Assembly: GCA_937880805.1 (NCBI GenBank)
Contig: CALGRR010000116.1
Coordinates: 1 to 6,624 of the forward strand
Origin: an uncultured Clostridia bacterium
Lineage (GTDB): Bacteria; Bacillota; Clostridia; Oscillospirales; Acutalibacteraceae
Direction of reading: 5' to 3'
Length of the DNA stretch: 6,624 nt
Below, piece by piece: positions 1 through 6,512 of the stretch. A program made the position numbers and the translations under genes. The first letter of the stretch is position 1. Every line of letters begins with the position of its first letter. The notes below the pieces were generated by a model. That model was not told the DNA's origin. It was given only the letters and a program-made list of their open reading frames with translations, and did not search any database.

Positions 1-25
1 GCCGGACCTTTCCTCTTTATTGTAT

Positions 26-76
26 AAAAATAAGAGTAGTTTTGCAATGCTTTTTACATTGGGTTACTACTCTTAT
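26..76 (-). terminator. Intrinsic terminator after the GNAT gene
   Basis: A perfect 11-bp inverted repeat pairs 30-40 (ATAAGAGTAGT) with 66-76 (ACTACTCTTAT). Inside it a second 5-bp stem pairs 45-49 (CAATG) with 57-61 (CATTG) around a 7-nt loop. Read on the minus strand, the stem runs straight into a run of five T (complement of 26-30) followed by ATACA. It starts 19 nt past the GNAT stop codon, the expected place. On the plus strand no T-run follows, so it should work only for minus-strand transcripts. The stem is AT-rich, so its strength is uncertain. Confidence 0.8.
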
Positions 77-94
77 ATTGTACCAAATTGGAAT

Positions 95-586
95 TTATAA
101 ATCTCTATAATAAGGACAAATATCCTCATAATACCCGTCTTTCATACGAAAGCCTTTTGGTATTGTGCCTAATTGAGTAAAGCCGAGACGCTCATATAAA
201 TGTCTGGCATGCATATTTGTTGAAACAACCGCATTAAACTGCAAAACGGAAAATCCGTGTTCACGTCCTTGCTCAATACAATCCAACACCAGTTTTTCTC
301 CTATATGCAATCCTCTGCTATGCGAACTGACAGCATAGCTTGCATTACAGATATGACCGCATCTTCCGACATTGTTCGGATGCAAAATATAGAGTCCGTA
401 TATTTTCTCTGTTTCAGCATCAACTGCAACACCCGTATAGGTTTGTTCAGCAAAAAAGACAGCGCCGCTTTCAAGAGTCAGGAATTCTTCTTGGGGAAAG
501 GCTTTCCCTTCATCAACGATTTCATTCCAGATTTCTATCATCGCACACAAATCTTTTTCTTCATATTTGCGTATTACTATTCCCAC
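95..586 (-). CDS. GNAT-family N-acetyltransferase
   Basis: This 163-residue protein has the length and layout of a single-domain GNAT enzyme, which moves an acetyl group from acetyl-CoA to an amine. The acetyl-CoA pyrophosphate-binding loop is the R91-G-L-H-I-G96 stretch, opening a helix rich in E, K and L. It follows a beta strand around residues 78-85 (HICNASYA). A later strand (FNAVVSTN, 117-124) leads into H-A-R-H-L-Y-E-R-L-G-F (126-136), the typical C-terminal GNAT signature. The substrate cannot be read from the sequence; a small amine or amino acid is plausible. The start is GTG, backed by a GAGGT ribosome site 8 nt upstream. The gene lies 130 bp after the kinase gene and has its own terminator. 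A -10-like TATGAT at 631-636 has no convincing -35, so its promoter is unresolved. It is probably an independent unit, not part of the two-component system. Confidence 0.9.
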   Translation of the reverse strand: MGIVIRKYEEKDLCAMIEIWNEIVDEGKAFPQEEFLTLESGAVFFAEQTYTGVAVDAETEKIYGLYILHPNNVGRCGHICNASYAVSSHSRGLHIGEKLVLDCIEQGREHGFSVLQFNAVVSTNMHARHLYERLGFTQLGTIPKGFRMKDGYYEDICPYYRDL

Positions 587-594
587 TTGTTTTT

Positions 595-599
595 ACCTC
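595..599 (-). promoter_or_regulatory. Ribosome binding site fixing the GTG start of the GNAT gene
   Basis: On the minus strand GAGGT is followed by 8 nt and then GTG. No ATG in the reading frame has an equally good site, and starting at this GTG gives a complete GNAT N-terminus (beta strand IVIRKY). This supports GTG as the true start. Confidence 0.65.
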
Positions 600-716
600 G
601 TAAAAGTCTTATTTGTCTGAATAAATTTTTATCATATTAAACCGTTTTCTATGTGCACCGCAGGGTCACGGAATGAATATTTTTTGTTTTGTTCAAATAT
701 CAGCATTGAATCACCT

Positions 717-1736
717 TTATAAAGCAACCTCAAACCTTGCACCGCCGTTTTTTGAATCGGTCACGGATATTTCTCCGCCGCAGAAGGTCAGAATGTTTTT
801 CACAAGAGCAAGTCCCAAGCCGTTGCCTTCGGATTTATGGGAGCTGTCGCTCTGATAGAATTTGTTGAATATATGCTTCTTTTCTTCGTCGCTTATGCCA
901 CAGCCTTCATCCTCTATGGTGAAGGTTAGTTTATCATCTGCTCTTTCCAGCCTCATTCTTATCAAGCAGTTTTCGGGGCTGAATTTTATTGCGTTATCGA
1001 TAAGATTGTTCCACACATGGAACATCAGGCTTTCATCGCCTGTATATTCAATCTCATCCATATCAACATCAAAGTCAATTCCTTTTGCACTCCATTTCGG
1101 TTCAAGAAGAACGATTGACTGCCTTATCTGCTCATCAAGACGGTAGGTTGTTTTCTTTGCCTGAATAGCCTTGTTATCAACCTTTGAAAGCAAAAGAATG
1201 TTGCTTACAAGCTCCGAAAGCCGTTTTGTGTTGAAAAGTATCTTTTCGATATATTCGTTTTCAACCTCGTCTATGTTTTCGGTATTCTGCAAAAGCGTTG
1301 CGTATCCGTCAATCGCAGTTATCGGGGTTTTGATTTCGTGGGAAACGTTTGAAACAAAATCGGTTTGCAATGTTTCGGTTGCGCCGAGCTCTTTTACCAT
1401 AAGATTGAAATTCGTGTAAATATCCTGAATTGCTTCAAGCCTGCTTTCGGTTTCAATCTGTGTTTCAAAATCTCCTTCAGCAACCTTGTTCATTGCAGAG
1501 CTCAAATTTGTCAGCGGAGTAATAAGTCTTTTTGAAATAAATGACATAACAACGCCGCCGACGATTATGCTTACAAACACAATCCATATCAGATTAGGAA
1601 TGCTTATCTGAACATCAAAATAATACTTTGCAATATATGCAAGCGAAAGCTCCAGCGGAATGGTTACACCGAAGCCGACGATGACCGAAGTAATAAAATA
1701 TCTCCACAGCTTTTTTGAATTCGGATTCTTTTTCAT
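717..1736 (-). CDS. Sensor histidine kinase, short-loop membrane type
   Basis: This 339-residue protein is a membrane histidine kinase that should autophosphorylate and pass phosphate to the regulator encoded just upstream. Two membrane segments (about 13-36 and 48-67) are separated by only about a dozen residues. A HAMP linker follows (about 68-120). The dimerisation/phosphoacceptor domain has the H box S-H133-E-I-K-T-P. The ATPase domain shows the N box (N244-N-L-I-D-N248), G1 (D276-E-G-C-G), F box (F290-N-K-F-Y) and G2 (G304-N-G-L-G-L). All catalytic motifs are intact. The start ATG overlaps the regulator stop as ATGA, and its ribosome site AAGGTGGAG (1742-1750) lies inside the end of the regulator gene, so translation is probably coupled. 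The tiny outer loop leaves no room for a ligand domain, so sensing within the membrane or through a partner is inferred. The stimulus is unknown. Confidence 0.95.
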   Translation of the reverse strand: MKKNPNSKKLWRYFITSVIVGFGVTIPLELSLAYIAKYYFDVQISIPNLIWIVFVSIIVGGVVMSFISKRLITPLTNLSSAMNKVAEGDFETQIETESRLEAIQDIYTNFNLMVKELGATETLQTDFVSNVSHEIKTPITAIDGYATLLQNTENIDEVENEYIEKILFNTKRLSELVSNILLLSKVDNKAIQAKKTTYRLDEQIRQSIVLLEPKWSAKGIDFDVDMDEIEYTGDESLMFHVWNNLIDNAIKFSPENCLIRMRLERADDKLTFTIEDEGCGISDEEKKHIFNKFYQSDSSHKSEGNGLGLALVKNILTFCGGEISVTDSKNGGARFEVAL

Positions 1737-2404
1737 TTCTTCTCCACCTTATAGCCGACGCCTCTCATGGTGACGATTCTGAAATCGGTGTTATCCTTGA
1801 AGCGGTCACGCAGCCTGCCTATATGAACGTCAACCGTATGAGTATCGCTTACCGCATCATAGCCCCATATCTCGTCCATCATCTGCTGACGGGTAAAGAT
1901 TTTGCCCGGATAAGATGCCATTTTATACAGAAGCATAAATTCCTTCTGCGGCAGAATCGAACTTTCTCCGTTGCAGGTTACTGTTAATGAATCGCATTCC
2001 ATAACGGTTGAGCCGATGGTCAATTTTCGTTCATTCATAACCTGCGCTCTGCGGAGCAGAGCACCCACACGAAGCACCATTTCATTGACATTTACGGGCT
2101 TGACCATATAGTCATCCATACCCGAAAGGAAGCCGAGCCGCATATCGTCAAAGGCATCCTTTGCGGTAATTGTAAGAACGGGTATGTTGTTGCCCGCTTC
2201 ACGCAGAGAGTGAACAAGCTCGTAGCCGTCCATAACGGGCATCATTATATCGGAAATTATGAGGTCAAAATATGTGTTATCCATGGCATCGAGTGCTTCT
2301 TTTCCGTTGGACACACCCGTTACCGAATATCCGTTTTTTAAAAGAACGTGTGTAAAAAGCTCACGAAGCTCAATATCATCTTCTGCAATAAGTATTTTAA
2401 ACAT
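1733..2404 (-). CDS. OmpR/PhoB-family response regulator
   Basis: This 223-residue protein is a DNA-binding response regulator of the usual length. The receiver domain (about 1-120) has the acidic pocket E8-D9-D10, the phosphoacceptor D52 in S-D52-I-M-M-P, the switch threonine T80 and the conserved lysine K102 in V-K-P. The C-terminal winged helix (about 126-222) has the family's recognition-helix stretch (D188-T-H-T-V-D-V-H-I-G-R-L-R199) and ends with the R-G-V-G-Y-K wing. The start was placed at 2404, not at the in-frame ATG at 2437, because GAGGTG lies 6 nt upstream, the protein then begins with the canonical M-F-K-I-L-I-A-E-D-D, and the upstream ATG would precede the predicted transcription start. 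It forms a unit with the kinase. Regulators of this family commonly bind direct repeats spaced about 11 bp apart, which matters for the ftsH upstream region. Confidence 0.96.
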   Translation of the reverse strand: MFKILIAEDDIELRELFTHVLLKNGYSVTGVSNGKEALDAMDNTYFDLIISDIMMPVMDGYELVHSLREAGNNIPVLTITAKDAFDDMRLGFLSGMDDYMVKPVNVNEMVLRVGALLRRAQVMNERKLTIGSTVMECDSLTVTCNGESSILPQKEFMLLYKMASYPGKIFTRQQMMDEIWGYDAVSDTHTVDVHIGRLRDRFKDNTDFRIVTMRGVGYKVEKK

Positions 2405-2410
2405 CTGCAA

Positions 2411-2416
2411 CACCTC
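2411..2416 (-). promoter_or_regulatory. Ribosome binding site deciding the regulator start
   Basis: On the minus strand GAGGTG is followed by 6 nt and ATG at 2404. The in-frame ATG 33 nt further upstream has no comparable site and would add 11 residues foreign to the receiver fold. Confidence 0.8.
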
Positions 2417-2424
2417 ACGGTTAT

Positions 2425-2453
2425 ATTTTACAGTCAATATGTGAATAAATCAA
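2425..2453 (-). promoter_or_regulatory. Sigma-A-type promoter of the two-component operon
   Basis: On the minus strand TTGATT (2448-2453) is followed by a 17-nt spacer and TAAAAT (2425-2430). These match the TTGACA and TATAAT consensus at four and five of six positions, with ideal spacing. Transcription would begin near 2418, giving a very short leader of about 14 nt with the ribosome site almost at its 5' end. This makes the regulator-kinase pair a transcription unit separate from cdsA, though read-through from cdsA is possible. Confidence 0.6.
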
Positions 2454-2500
2454 GAGAGTGCAAAACGGACAGCACCTTTGTTACGGAACTGCCCGTTCTG

Positions 2501-2519
2501 CGGTTCTATGGAGGAACCG
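2501..2519. repeat. Small hairpin between cdsA and the regulator gene
   Basis: CGGTTC (2501-2506) and GAACCG (2514-2519) form a perfect 6-bp stem around a 7-nt loop, 30 nt past the cdsA stop. No T-run follows on either strand, so it is not a standard intrinsic terminator. A second, weaker repeat follows on the minus strand (GAAC/GTTC at 2486-2498). The pair could slow or protect the 3' end of the ftsH-cdsA transcript, but this is a guess. Confidence 0.4.
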
Positions 2520-2540
2520 TATATGAAAGTTTGGAGGAGA

Positions 2541-2554
2541 TTGTAAATTTACAA
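2541..2554. repeat. 14-bp palindrome over the cdsA stop codon
   Basis: TTGTAAATTTACAA is a perfect palindrome that includes the last leucine codon and the TAA stop of cdsA. It could be a binding site or a weak 5-bp hairpin with an AATT loop. AT-rich palindromes of this length can occur by chance in such DNA. Confidence 0.4.
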
Positions 2555-3376
2555 GACCTTAAATAAGTAATAACAAACGGGCACTACAAAAAGGACACTG
2601 TCAAAGCGGTCAAGCACACCGCCGTGACCGGGCAGGAAATTGCCGAAATCCTTGATTTTGCAATCACGTTTTATGTATGAAAGGAACAAATCTCCGAGCA
2701 AGCCAAAAAATGAGCCCAATAATCCGATAACAATAAAAGCAATCCAAGGCACGTCGGTTTTGCACAGATAGAGAATCAATCCGTAAATGAGCATACCGAG
2801 TATTCCGCCCGCAACGGCACCGAATGCACCTTCAACGCTCTTTTTCGGACTGATTGACGGTGCAAACTTATGCTTGCCGAATTTCGAGCCGATGAAATAT
2901 GCTCCCGCATCTGCACACCAAGCGGATATAAACGGAATCAGAACAAGATTTCTGCCGTTGCTGAGATTTAAAATCGGAACAAGCAGAGAGATAAGAATTG
3001 GGAAAACATATGCACCGAAGAAGGCTGCAAAAATTCCGTTTGTGCCGATTTTTTGTTTTGAAGCTATTTCAGCGAAAAACAGAATAAACACAAAAACAAA
3101 CATCATCAAAATGAACATAAAAATATCTGATTCATAATATATTGCCCACGGAATGAGCATTGCCTGAACAATACAGAGAGCCTGAACAGCTTTATTCTTG
3201 ACAAGTCCTGTATTACATACAAGCTCCTTTGCCATAAAGAAAGCGGCGATTGTTTCAAGAATTCCCGTTGCCCATACAGGTAAAACAAGAAGCACAACAA
3301 GGCAAACAGTTATCCACACTGCGGCAACAATAAGCCTTGTTCCGAGTGACTGAAAAATTGATTTTTCTTTTTTCAT
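2549..3376 (-). CDS. cdsA: Phosphatidate cytidylyltransferase (CDP-diacylglycerol synthase)
   Basis: CdsA joins phosphatidic acid and CTP to give CDP-diacylglycerol and pyrophosphate, the branch point for all bacterial phospholipids. It is an integral membrane enzyme; the 275 residues contain roughly eight hydrophobic segments (for example about 13-38, 86-104, 115-136, 187-205, 211-232). The family signature lies at about 233-259: S233-Y-I-K-R237, K242-D, P249-G-H-G-G and D256-R-F-D259. These residues bind metal and nucleotide in the family. The upstream conserved S176-P-K-K-S-V-E-G183 is also present. The length is normal. The start is ATG, with ribosome site GAGAGGG (3384-3390) lying inside the last codons of the preceding gene; only 2 nt separate that gene's stop from this start, so coupling is likely. 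It is the last gene of the ftsH-pgsA operon and supplies the substrate of PgsA. The assignment is secure. Confidence 0.96.
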   Translation of the reverse strand: MKKEKSIFQSLGTRLIVAAVWITVCLVVLLVLPVWATGILETIAAFFMAKELVCNTGLVKNKAVQALCIVQAMLIPWAIYYESDIFMFILMMFVFVFILFFAEIASKQKIGTNGIFAAFFGAYVFPILISLLVPILNLSNGRNLVLIPFISAWCADAGAYFIGSKFGKHKFAPSISPKKSVEGAFGAVAGGILGMLIYGLILYLCKTDVPWIAFIVIGLLGSFFGLLGDLFLSYIKRDCKIKDFGNFLPGHGGVLDRFDSVLFVVPVCYYLFKVL

Positions 3377-3378
3377 TT

Positions 3379-4026
3379 TTATTCCCTCTCAATCTCATCA
3401 ACATCTCTTGAATTTGCGTATATTTTTTCCATTCTCTCATCGGGAAAATGCTCGTCAAGAAAAATTTCCATTCTGTTTGAGGGTTCAAGTCCTTCTTTTC
3501 TTTCGTTCCATCGGAGTGCTGCAACAGCGGAAAGTCCCGCATCAAAAACAAAGAATGCTATGAACGTCCAGACAAGAACACCGCTTAATTTCATCGGAAT
3601 AAAAGCGATAAGCGTGTCTGTCAGCGGCATTATGAGCTTTACCCACGCAATGCCGAGAACACCCCAGAATACCGAATAGAGCAGACAAACTCTGCCGTTT
3701 ATATTCAGAGGCAGATGACTGTAATCCCACGCAACGGAGCCGAAAACGATTTCCTGACCGAGCGAGCATATATATTCCGCAGCCGTGCCGACGGCAAACG
3801 ATATTAGAAAAATCTTCCACAAAGAAGTGCCCTTGAATTTGCTTAACACGGCAGTCAGCAGAACCCCACCCATACCGTAAGCAACGCTTAACGGACCGTA
3901 AACCAATGATTTTCGGCTTTCGATATAGCCGTTTTTAATTAAGCACCAAAGGGTTTCAACGGTAAAACCGACCACACAGCAAATAAAGAAAATATAAATG
4001 TATTTATAAAATGTTTTCTTATTCAT
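3379..4026 (-). CDS. Uncharacterised membrane protein, PF06541-like (putative ABC transporter permease family)
   Basis: This 215-residue protein looks like the family annotated as putative ABC-transporter type IV permease (PF06541), recalled from its motifs, not searched. About five membrane helices are seen (roughly 8-30, 46-63, 71-90, 113-134, 147-170). Family-like features are E24 in helix one, Y43-G-P and Y50-G before and in helix two, E84 in helix three, and the W100-D-Y-S ... N110-G-R-V-C114 loop before helix four. A charged cytoplasmic tail (172-215) contains an H-F-P-D-E-R-M stretch. No ATPase partner is nearby, so the transporter name is doubtful. Its start overlaps the pgsA stop by 8 bp (ATGAATAA) and its stop is 2 nt from cdsA, so it should be made together with both. 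A lipid-related role, such as lipid handling or scaffolding of the enzymes, is inferred from position only. No phosphatase motif is visible. Confidence 0.8.
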   Translation of the reverse strand: MNKKTFYKYIYIFFICCVVGFTVETLWCLIKNGYIESRKSLVYGPLSVAYGMGGVLLTAVLSKFKGTSLWKIFLISFAVGTAAEYICSLGQEIVFGSVAWDYSHLPLNINGRVCLLYSVFWGVLGIAWVKLIMPLTDTLIAFIPMKLSGVLVWTFIAFFVFDAGLSAVAALRWNERKEGLEPSNRMEIFLDEHFPDERMEKIYANSRDVDEIERE

Positions 4027-4585
4027 TTTTTCCTCCGTTTTTGATTCGTCTGATTCTGTGAATGCCGTAAAGTACGGTTGAAATAATCATTGCAGCTATT
4101 GAAATCGCAATAAGTGTGTTTGCAAGCCAAAGCGGAATATTTGTGAAGAACAAAAGAATTAGCATAACAGCATAAAGAATAACCGTGCAAGCCTTGCCGT
4201 ACCACAATGCACTGTTGATTTTTGCGGAATATTTTGTTTCCATTATTGCAGTTACCGCCATAAAAATTTCTTTTATTATGAGAACAATTAATGCCGGCAG
4301 CATAAGTTCAAATTTTGTCAGCAGGCAATACATCATTGCCGCTTGGGTAAGTTTATCGGCAACAGGATCAAGCACTTTGCCGATATCCGTTACCATATTA
4401 AAACGGCGTGCGATTTTACCGTCAAGAACATCTGTAAGACCCGATACCGCAACGAAAATTGCAGTCAGCAAACCGCTTTCCTTTTCGCAATATGCCCATA
4501 TGATAAACGGAATAAGTATCAGACGCAGGTAGCTTATCAGATTCGGAACAGAGAAAAAGTCTTTTGCTTTCAGCTTAATGTTCAT
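4019..4585 (-). CDS. pgsA: CDP-diacylglycerol--glycerol-3-phosphate 3-phosphatidyltransferase
   Basis: PgsA moves the phosphatidyl group of CDP-diacylglycerol onto glycerol 3-phosphate, giving phosphatidylglycerol phosphate and CMP. The 188 residues carry a perfect CDP-alcohol phosphotransferase motif, D55-G-x2-A-R-x8-G-x3-D73-x3-D77, with D52 upstream as the fourth metal-binding aspartate. The P14-N-x-I-S-x-x-R21 stretch near the N-terminus fits PgsA. About six hydrophobic segments are visible. Length and start region match PgsA better than phosphatidylserine synthase or cardiolipin synthase of the same superfamily, though another alcohol acceptor cannot be fully excluded. The ATG has ribosome site GAGG (4594-4597) lying in the gap and at the end of ftsH; the gap to ftsH is 14 nt. 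The 3' end overlaps the next gene by 8 bp. The phosphatase needed to finish phosphatidylglycerol is not in this window. Confidence 0.94.
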   Translation of the reverse strand: MNIKLKAKDFFSVPNLISYLRLILIPFIIWAYCEKESGLLTAIFVAVSGLTDVLDGKIARRFNMVTDIGKVLDPVADKLTQAAMMYCLLTKFELMLPALIVLIIKEIFMAVTAIMETKYSAKINSALWYGKACTVILYAVMLILLFFTNIPLWLANTLIAISIAAMIISTVLYGIHRIRRIKNGGKNE

Positions 4586-4599
4586 TAATATCGCCTCGA

Positions 4600-6408
4600 T
4601 TAAGAATTCAATATGTTCATAAACTCTTCGCCCGTAATGGTTTCTTTTTCGTAGAGATACTGTGCCAATTTGTCAAGTTTTTGCTTGTTTTCGGTAAGTA
4701 TCGTCATTGCCTTGTCATACTGCTTTTTGATAAGTGCAACAACCTGACGGTCAATTTCCGTCTGCGTTTCTGCCGAGCACGCAAGCGAAGCATCACCGCC
4801 GAGATACTGATTTGTAACCGTTTCAAGGGCGACCATGCCGAATTCGTCGCTCATACCGTAGCGGGTTATCATCGCTCTTGCAAGCCTCGTAGCTTGTTCG
4901 ATGTCATTGGCTGCACCCGTTGACACCGAGCCGACCGCAAGCTGCTCTGCAGCCCTGCCGCCCGTATAGGTGGCAATTTTATTTTCAATCTCTTCCTTAC
5001 TCATCAAATAGTGATTGCCCTCGTCAACCTGCATTGTATAACCCAATGCACCCGATGTTCTCGGAACTATCGTGATTTTCTGAACGGGTGCGGAATTTGT
5101 CTGCATTGCGGCAACAAGTGCGTGACCGATTTCGTGATATGCAACAATCATCTTTTCTTTGTCGGTCAGCAAAGAGTTTTTCTTCTGATAGCCTGCAATA
5201 ACAACCTCTATGCTTTCTTCAAAATCCGCCTGCATAGCTGCTCTGCTTCCTCTGCGTACTGCACGCAAAGCCGCTTCATTAACAATATTTGCAAGCTCCG
5301 CACCCGATGCACCCGAAGCCATTCTTGCAACAGCAGAAAAATCAACATTCGGTCCCACGCAGATTTTTCTTGCGTGAACCTTAAGAATTTCTTCTCTGCC
5401 TTTCAAATCGGGCAGTTCAACGGGAACCCGTCGGTCAAATCTGCCGGGTCGTGTCAAAGCAGGGTCAAGGGATTCGGGTCTGTTGGTTGCGGCAAGGATA
5501 ATAACGCCCGTATTGCCCTCAAAGCCGTCCATTTCGGTCAGAAGCTGGTTGAGAGTCTGCTCTCTTTCATCGTTGCCGCCGATGTGATTATCACGCTTTT
5601 TGCCTATGGCATCAATCTCATCAATAAACACGATACACGGTGCTTTTTCTTTTGCCTGCTTGAAGAGGTCACGCACCTTTGATGCACCCATACCCACAAA
5701 CATTTCAACAAATTCCGAGCCCGAAATTGAGAAAAACGGAACATTTGCTTCGCCTGCAACAGCCTTTGCGAGCATTGTTTTACCCGTACCCGGAGGTCCG
5801 ACAAGCAGAACGCCTTTGGGCATTGAAGCACCGATTGCTTTGTATTTATCGGGGTTGTGAAGATAGTCAACAACCTCTGTCAGGTTTTCCTTTGCTTCAT
5901 CTTCGCCTGCAACATCGCTGAATTTTATTCCGCTTGAGGATTTAACATAAATCTTGGCATTGCTCTTGCCCATATTGAACATCATGGAATTTCCGCCGCC
6001 CGCTTTATCCGTGAATTTTTTCATCACAAGCTGACCGAGTCCGACCATAAGAGCCATAGGTAAAATCCAACTCAAAAGTATGCTCAGAATCGGCGACATT
6101 TCCTGAACTATTTCCGTTGAGAATTTCGCTCCTGCGGTGTAAAGTCTTTGAGTTAATGCGGGGTCTTCCATAAGACCCGTTTTATAGAAATTTCCGTTTT
6201 TGTCGCTGAAAACAATCTGATTATCCTGAATTTCAACCTCGTCAACGTTAAGCTCCGTTGTCATTCGGATAAAAGTGCCGTAATCAACCTCTTTAACTCT
6301 CATATTGCTCAGAAGCGGCATAACAATCGCATTGAAAAGAATGATTACCGCAAGAAAAATGCCGTAATAGAACATCATCGGCTTTTTCGGTGTTTTAACT
6401 TCGTTCAT
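4600..6408 (-). CDS. ftsH: ATP-dependent zinc metalloprotease FtsH
   Basis: FtsH is a hexameric membrane-anchored AAA+ protease that pulls out and degrades damaged membrane proteins and some short-lived regulators. Two membrane helices (about 12-33 and 107-129) flank an outer domain of about 75 residues. The AAA domain shows Walker A G204-P-P-G-T-G-K-T211, pore loop M236-F-V-G239, Walker B F261-I-D-E-I-D266 and the second region of homology with arginine fingers R320 and R323. The protease domain has H425-E-I-G-H429 and the third zinc ligand D502. The motif reads HEIGH where HEAGH is usual; the zinc ligands and glutamate are intact. The start was placed at the ATG at 6408 because AAGGGG lies 6 nt upstream; the longer frame from a TTG at 6462 runs through the regulatory region. 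Length is 602 residues, normal for Gram-positive FtsH. It is the first gene of an operon with pgsA, a membrane protein and cdsA. Confidence 0.98.
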   Translation of the reverse strand: MNEVKTPKKPMMFYYGIFLAVIILFNAIVMPLLSNMRVKEVDYGTFIRMTTELNVDEVEIQDNQIVFSDKNGNFYKTGLMEDPALTQRLYTAGAKFSTEIVQEMSPILSILLSWILPMALMVGLGQLVMKKFTDKAGGGNSMMFNMGKSNAKIYVKSSSGIKFSDVAGEDEAKENLTEVVDYLHNPDKYKAIGASMPKGVLLVGPPGTGKTMLAKAVAGEANVPFFSISGSEFVEMFVGMGASKVRDLFKQAKEKAPCIVFIDEIDAIGKKRDNHIGGNDEREQTLNQLLTEMDGFEGNTGVIILAATNRPESLDPALTRPGRFDRRVPVELPDLKGREEILKVHARKICVGPNVDFSAVARMASGASGAELANIVNEAALRAVRRGSRAAMQADFEESIEVVIAGYQKKNSLLTDKEKMIVAYHEIGHALVAAMQTNSAPVQKITIVPRTSGALGYTMQVDEGNHYLMSKEEIENKIATYTGGRAAEQLAVGSVSTGAANDIEQATRLARAMITRYGMSDEFGMVALETVTNQYLGGDASLACSAETQTEIDRQVVALIKKQYDKAMTILTENKQKLDKLAQYLYEKETITGEEFMNILNS

Positions 6409-6414
6409 AAAATA

Positions 6415-6420
6415 CCCCTT
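6415..6420 (-). promoter_or_regulatory. Ribosome binding site deciding the ftsH start
   Basis: On the minus strand AAGGGG is followed by 6 nt and ATG at 6408. This fixes the start 18 codons inside the longest open frame. Confidence 0.85.
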
Positions 6421-6437
6421 TATCACTTTATGCCGTA

Positions 6438-6443
6438 AGTATA
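6438..6443 (-). promoter_or_regulatory. Possible second -10 box for ftsH
   Basis: TATACT on the minus strand matches the -10 consensus at five of six positions, but no good -35 lies 16-18 nt upstream. The place where a -35 would be is covered by the TTCAAC repeats, as at promoters that need an activator. It may equally be chance. Confidence 0.3.
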
Positions 6444-6453
6444 AAACACTTTC

Positions 6454-6481
6454 TTCAACCAAACTTCAACTGAAGTTCAAC
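6454..6481. repeat. Three TTCAAC direct repeats with 11-bp period
   Basis: TTCAAC occurs at 6454-6459, 6465-6470 and 6476-6481, each separated by exactly 5 nt. Period and spacing match the layout bound by tandem OmpR/PhoB-type regulators, such as the TTAACA-N5 boxes of Bacillus PhoP. The CtsR heat-shock operator is also a direct repeat, but with a different heptamer and period. The array lies 46-73 nt upstream of the ftsH start codon. Role as an operator is inferred. Confidence 0.55.
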
Positions 6482-6490
6482 AATTGTTGA
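6462..6490. promoter_or_regulatory. Two adjoining palindromes, possible operator upstream of ftsH
   Basis: AACTTCA (6462-6468) and TGAAGTT (6471-6477) form a 7-bp inverted repeat with a 2-nt centre. It abuts a perfect 14-bp palindrome, TCAACAATTGTTGA, at 6477-6490. A palindrome with no loop cannot fold well as RNA, so DNA binding by a dimeric protein is the likelier role. Both overlap the TTCAAC direct repeats, so they may be two views of one site. Confidence 0.45.
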
Positions 6491-6512
6491 TTTTGATTTT
6501 GCTTTATCGATT

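Noticed and set aside
2405..2437. Longer response regulator with 11 extra residues
   Set aside because: The extra residues lie before the canonical receiver start and the upstream ATG would precede the predicted transcription start; GAGGTG fits the ATG at 2404.
2348..2566. Plus-strand open frame of 72 codons crossing the cdsA-regulator gap
   Set aside because: Its first half is antisense to the regulator gene, it shows no recognisable domain, and no convincing ribosome site was seen. The tail reads somewhat like protein, but this is not enough.
3379..4026. Phosphatidylglycerol-phosphate phosphatase filling the missing step
   Set aside because: None of the known phosphatase motifs is present and the motifs fit PF06541 instead.
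5011..5682. Plus-strand open frame of 223 codons inside ftsH
   Set aside because: It is antisense to the conserved AAA and protease domains, is rich in Cys, Asn and Arg, and shows no domain; it is a shadow of ftsH.
6409..6462. Longer FtsH with 18 extra N-terminal residues from a TTG start
   Set aside because: It has no ribosome site, runs through the repeat and -10 region, and the ATG at 6408 has a good AAGGGG site.
6454..6481. CtsR heat-shock operator
   Set aside because: The CtsR site is a GGTCAAA heptad repeat with 10-bp step; here the unit is TTCAAC with an 11-bp step.
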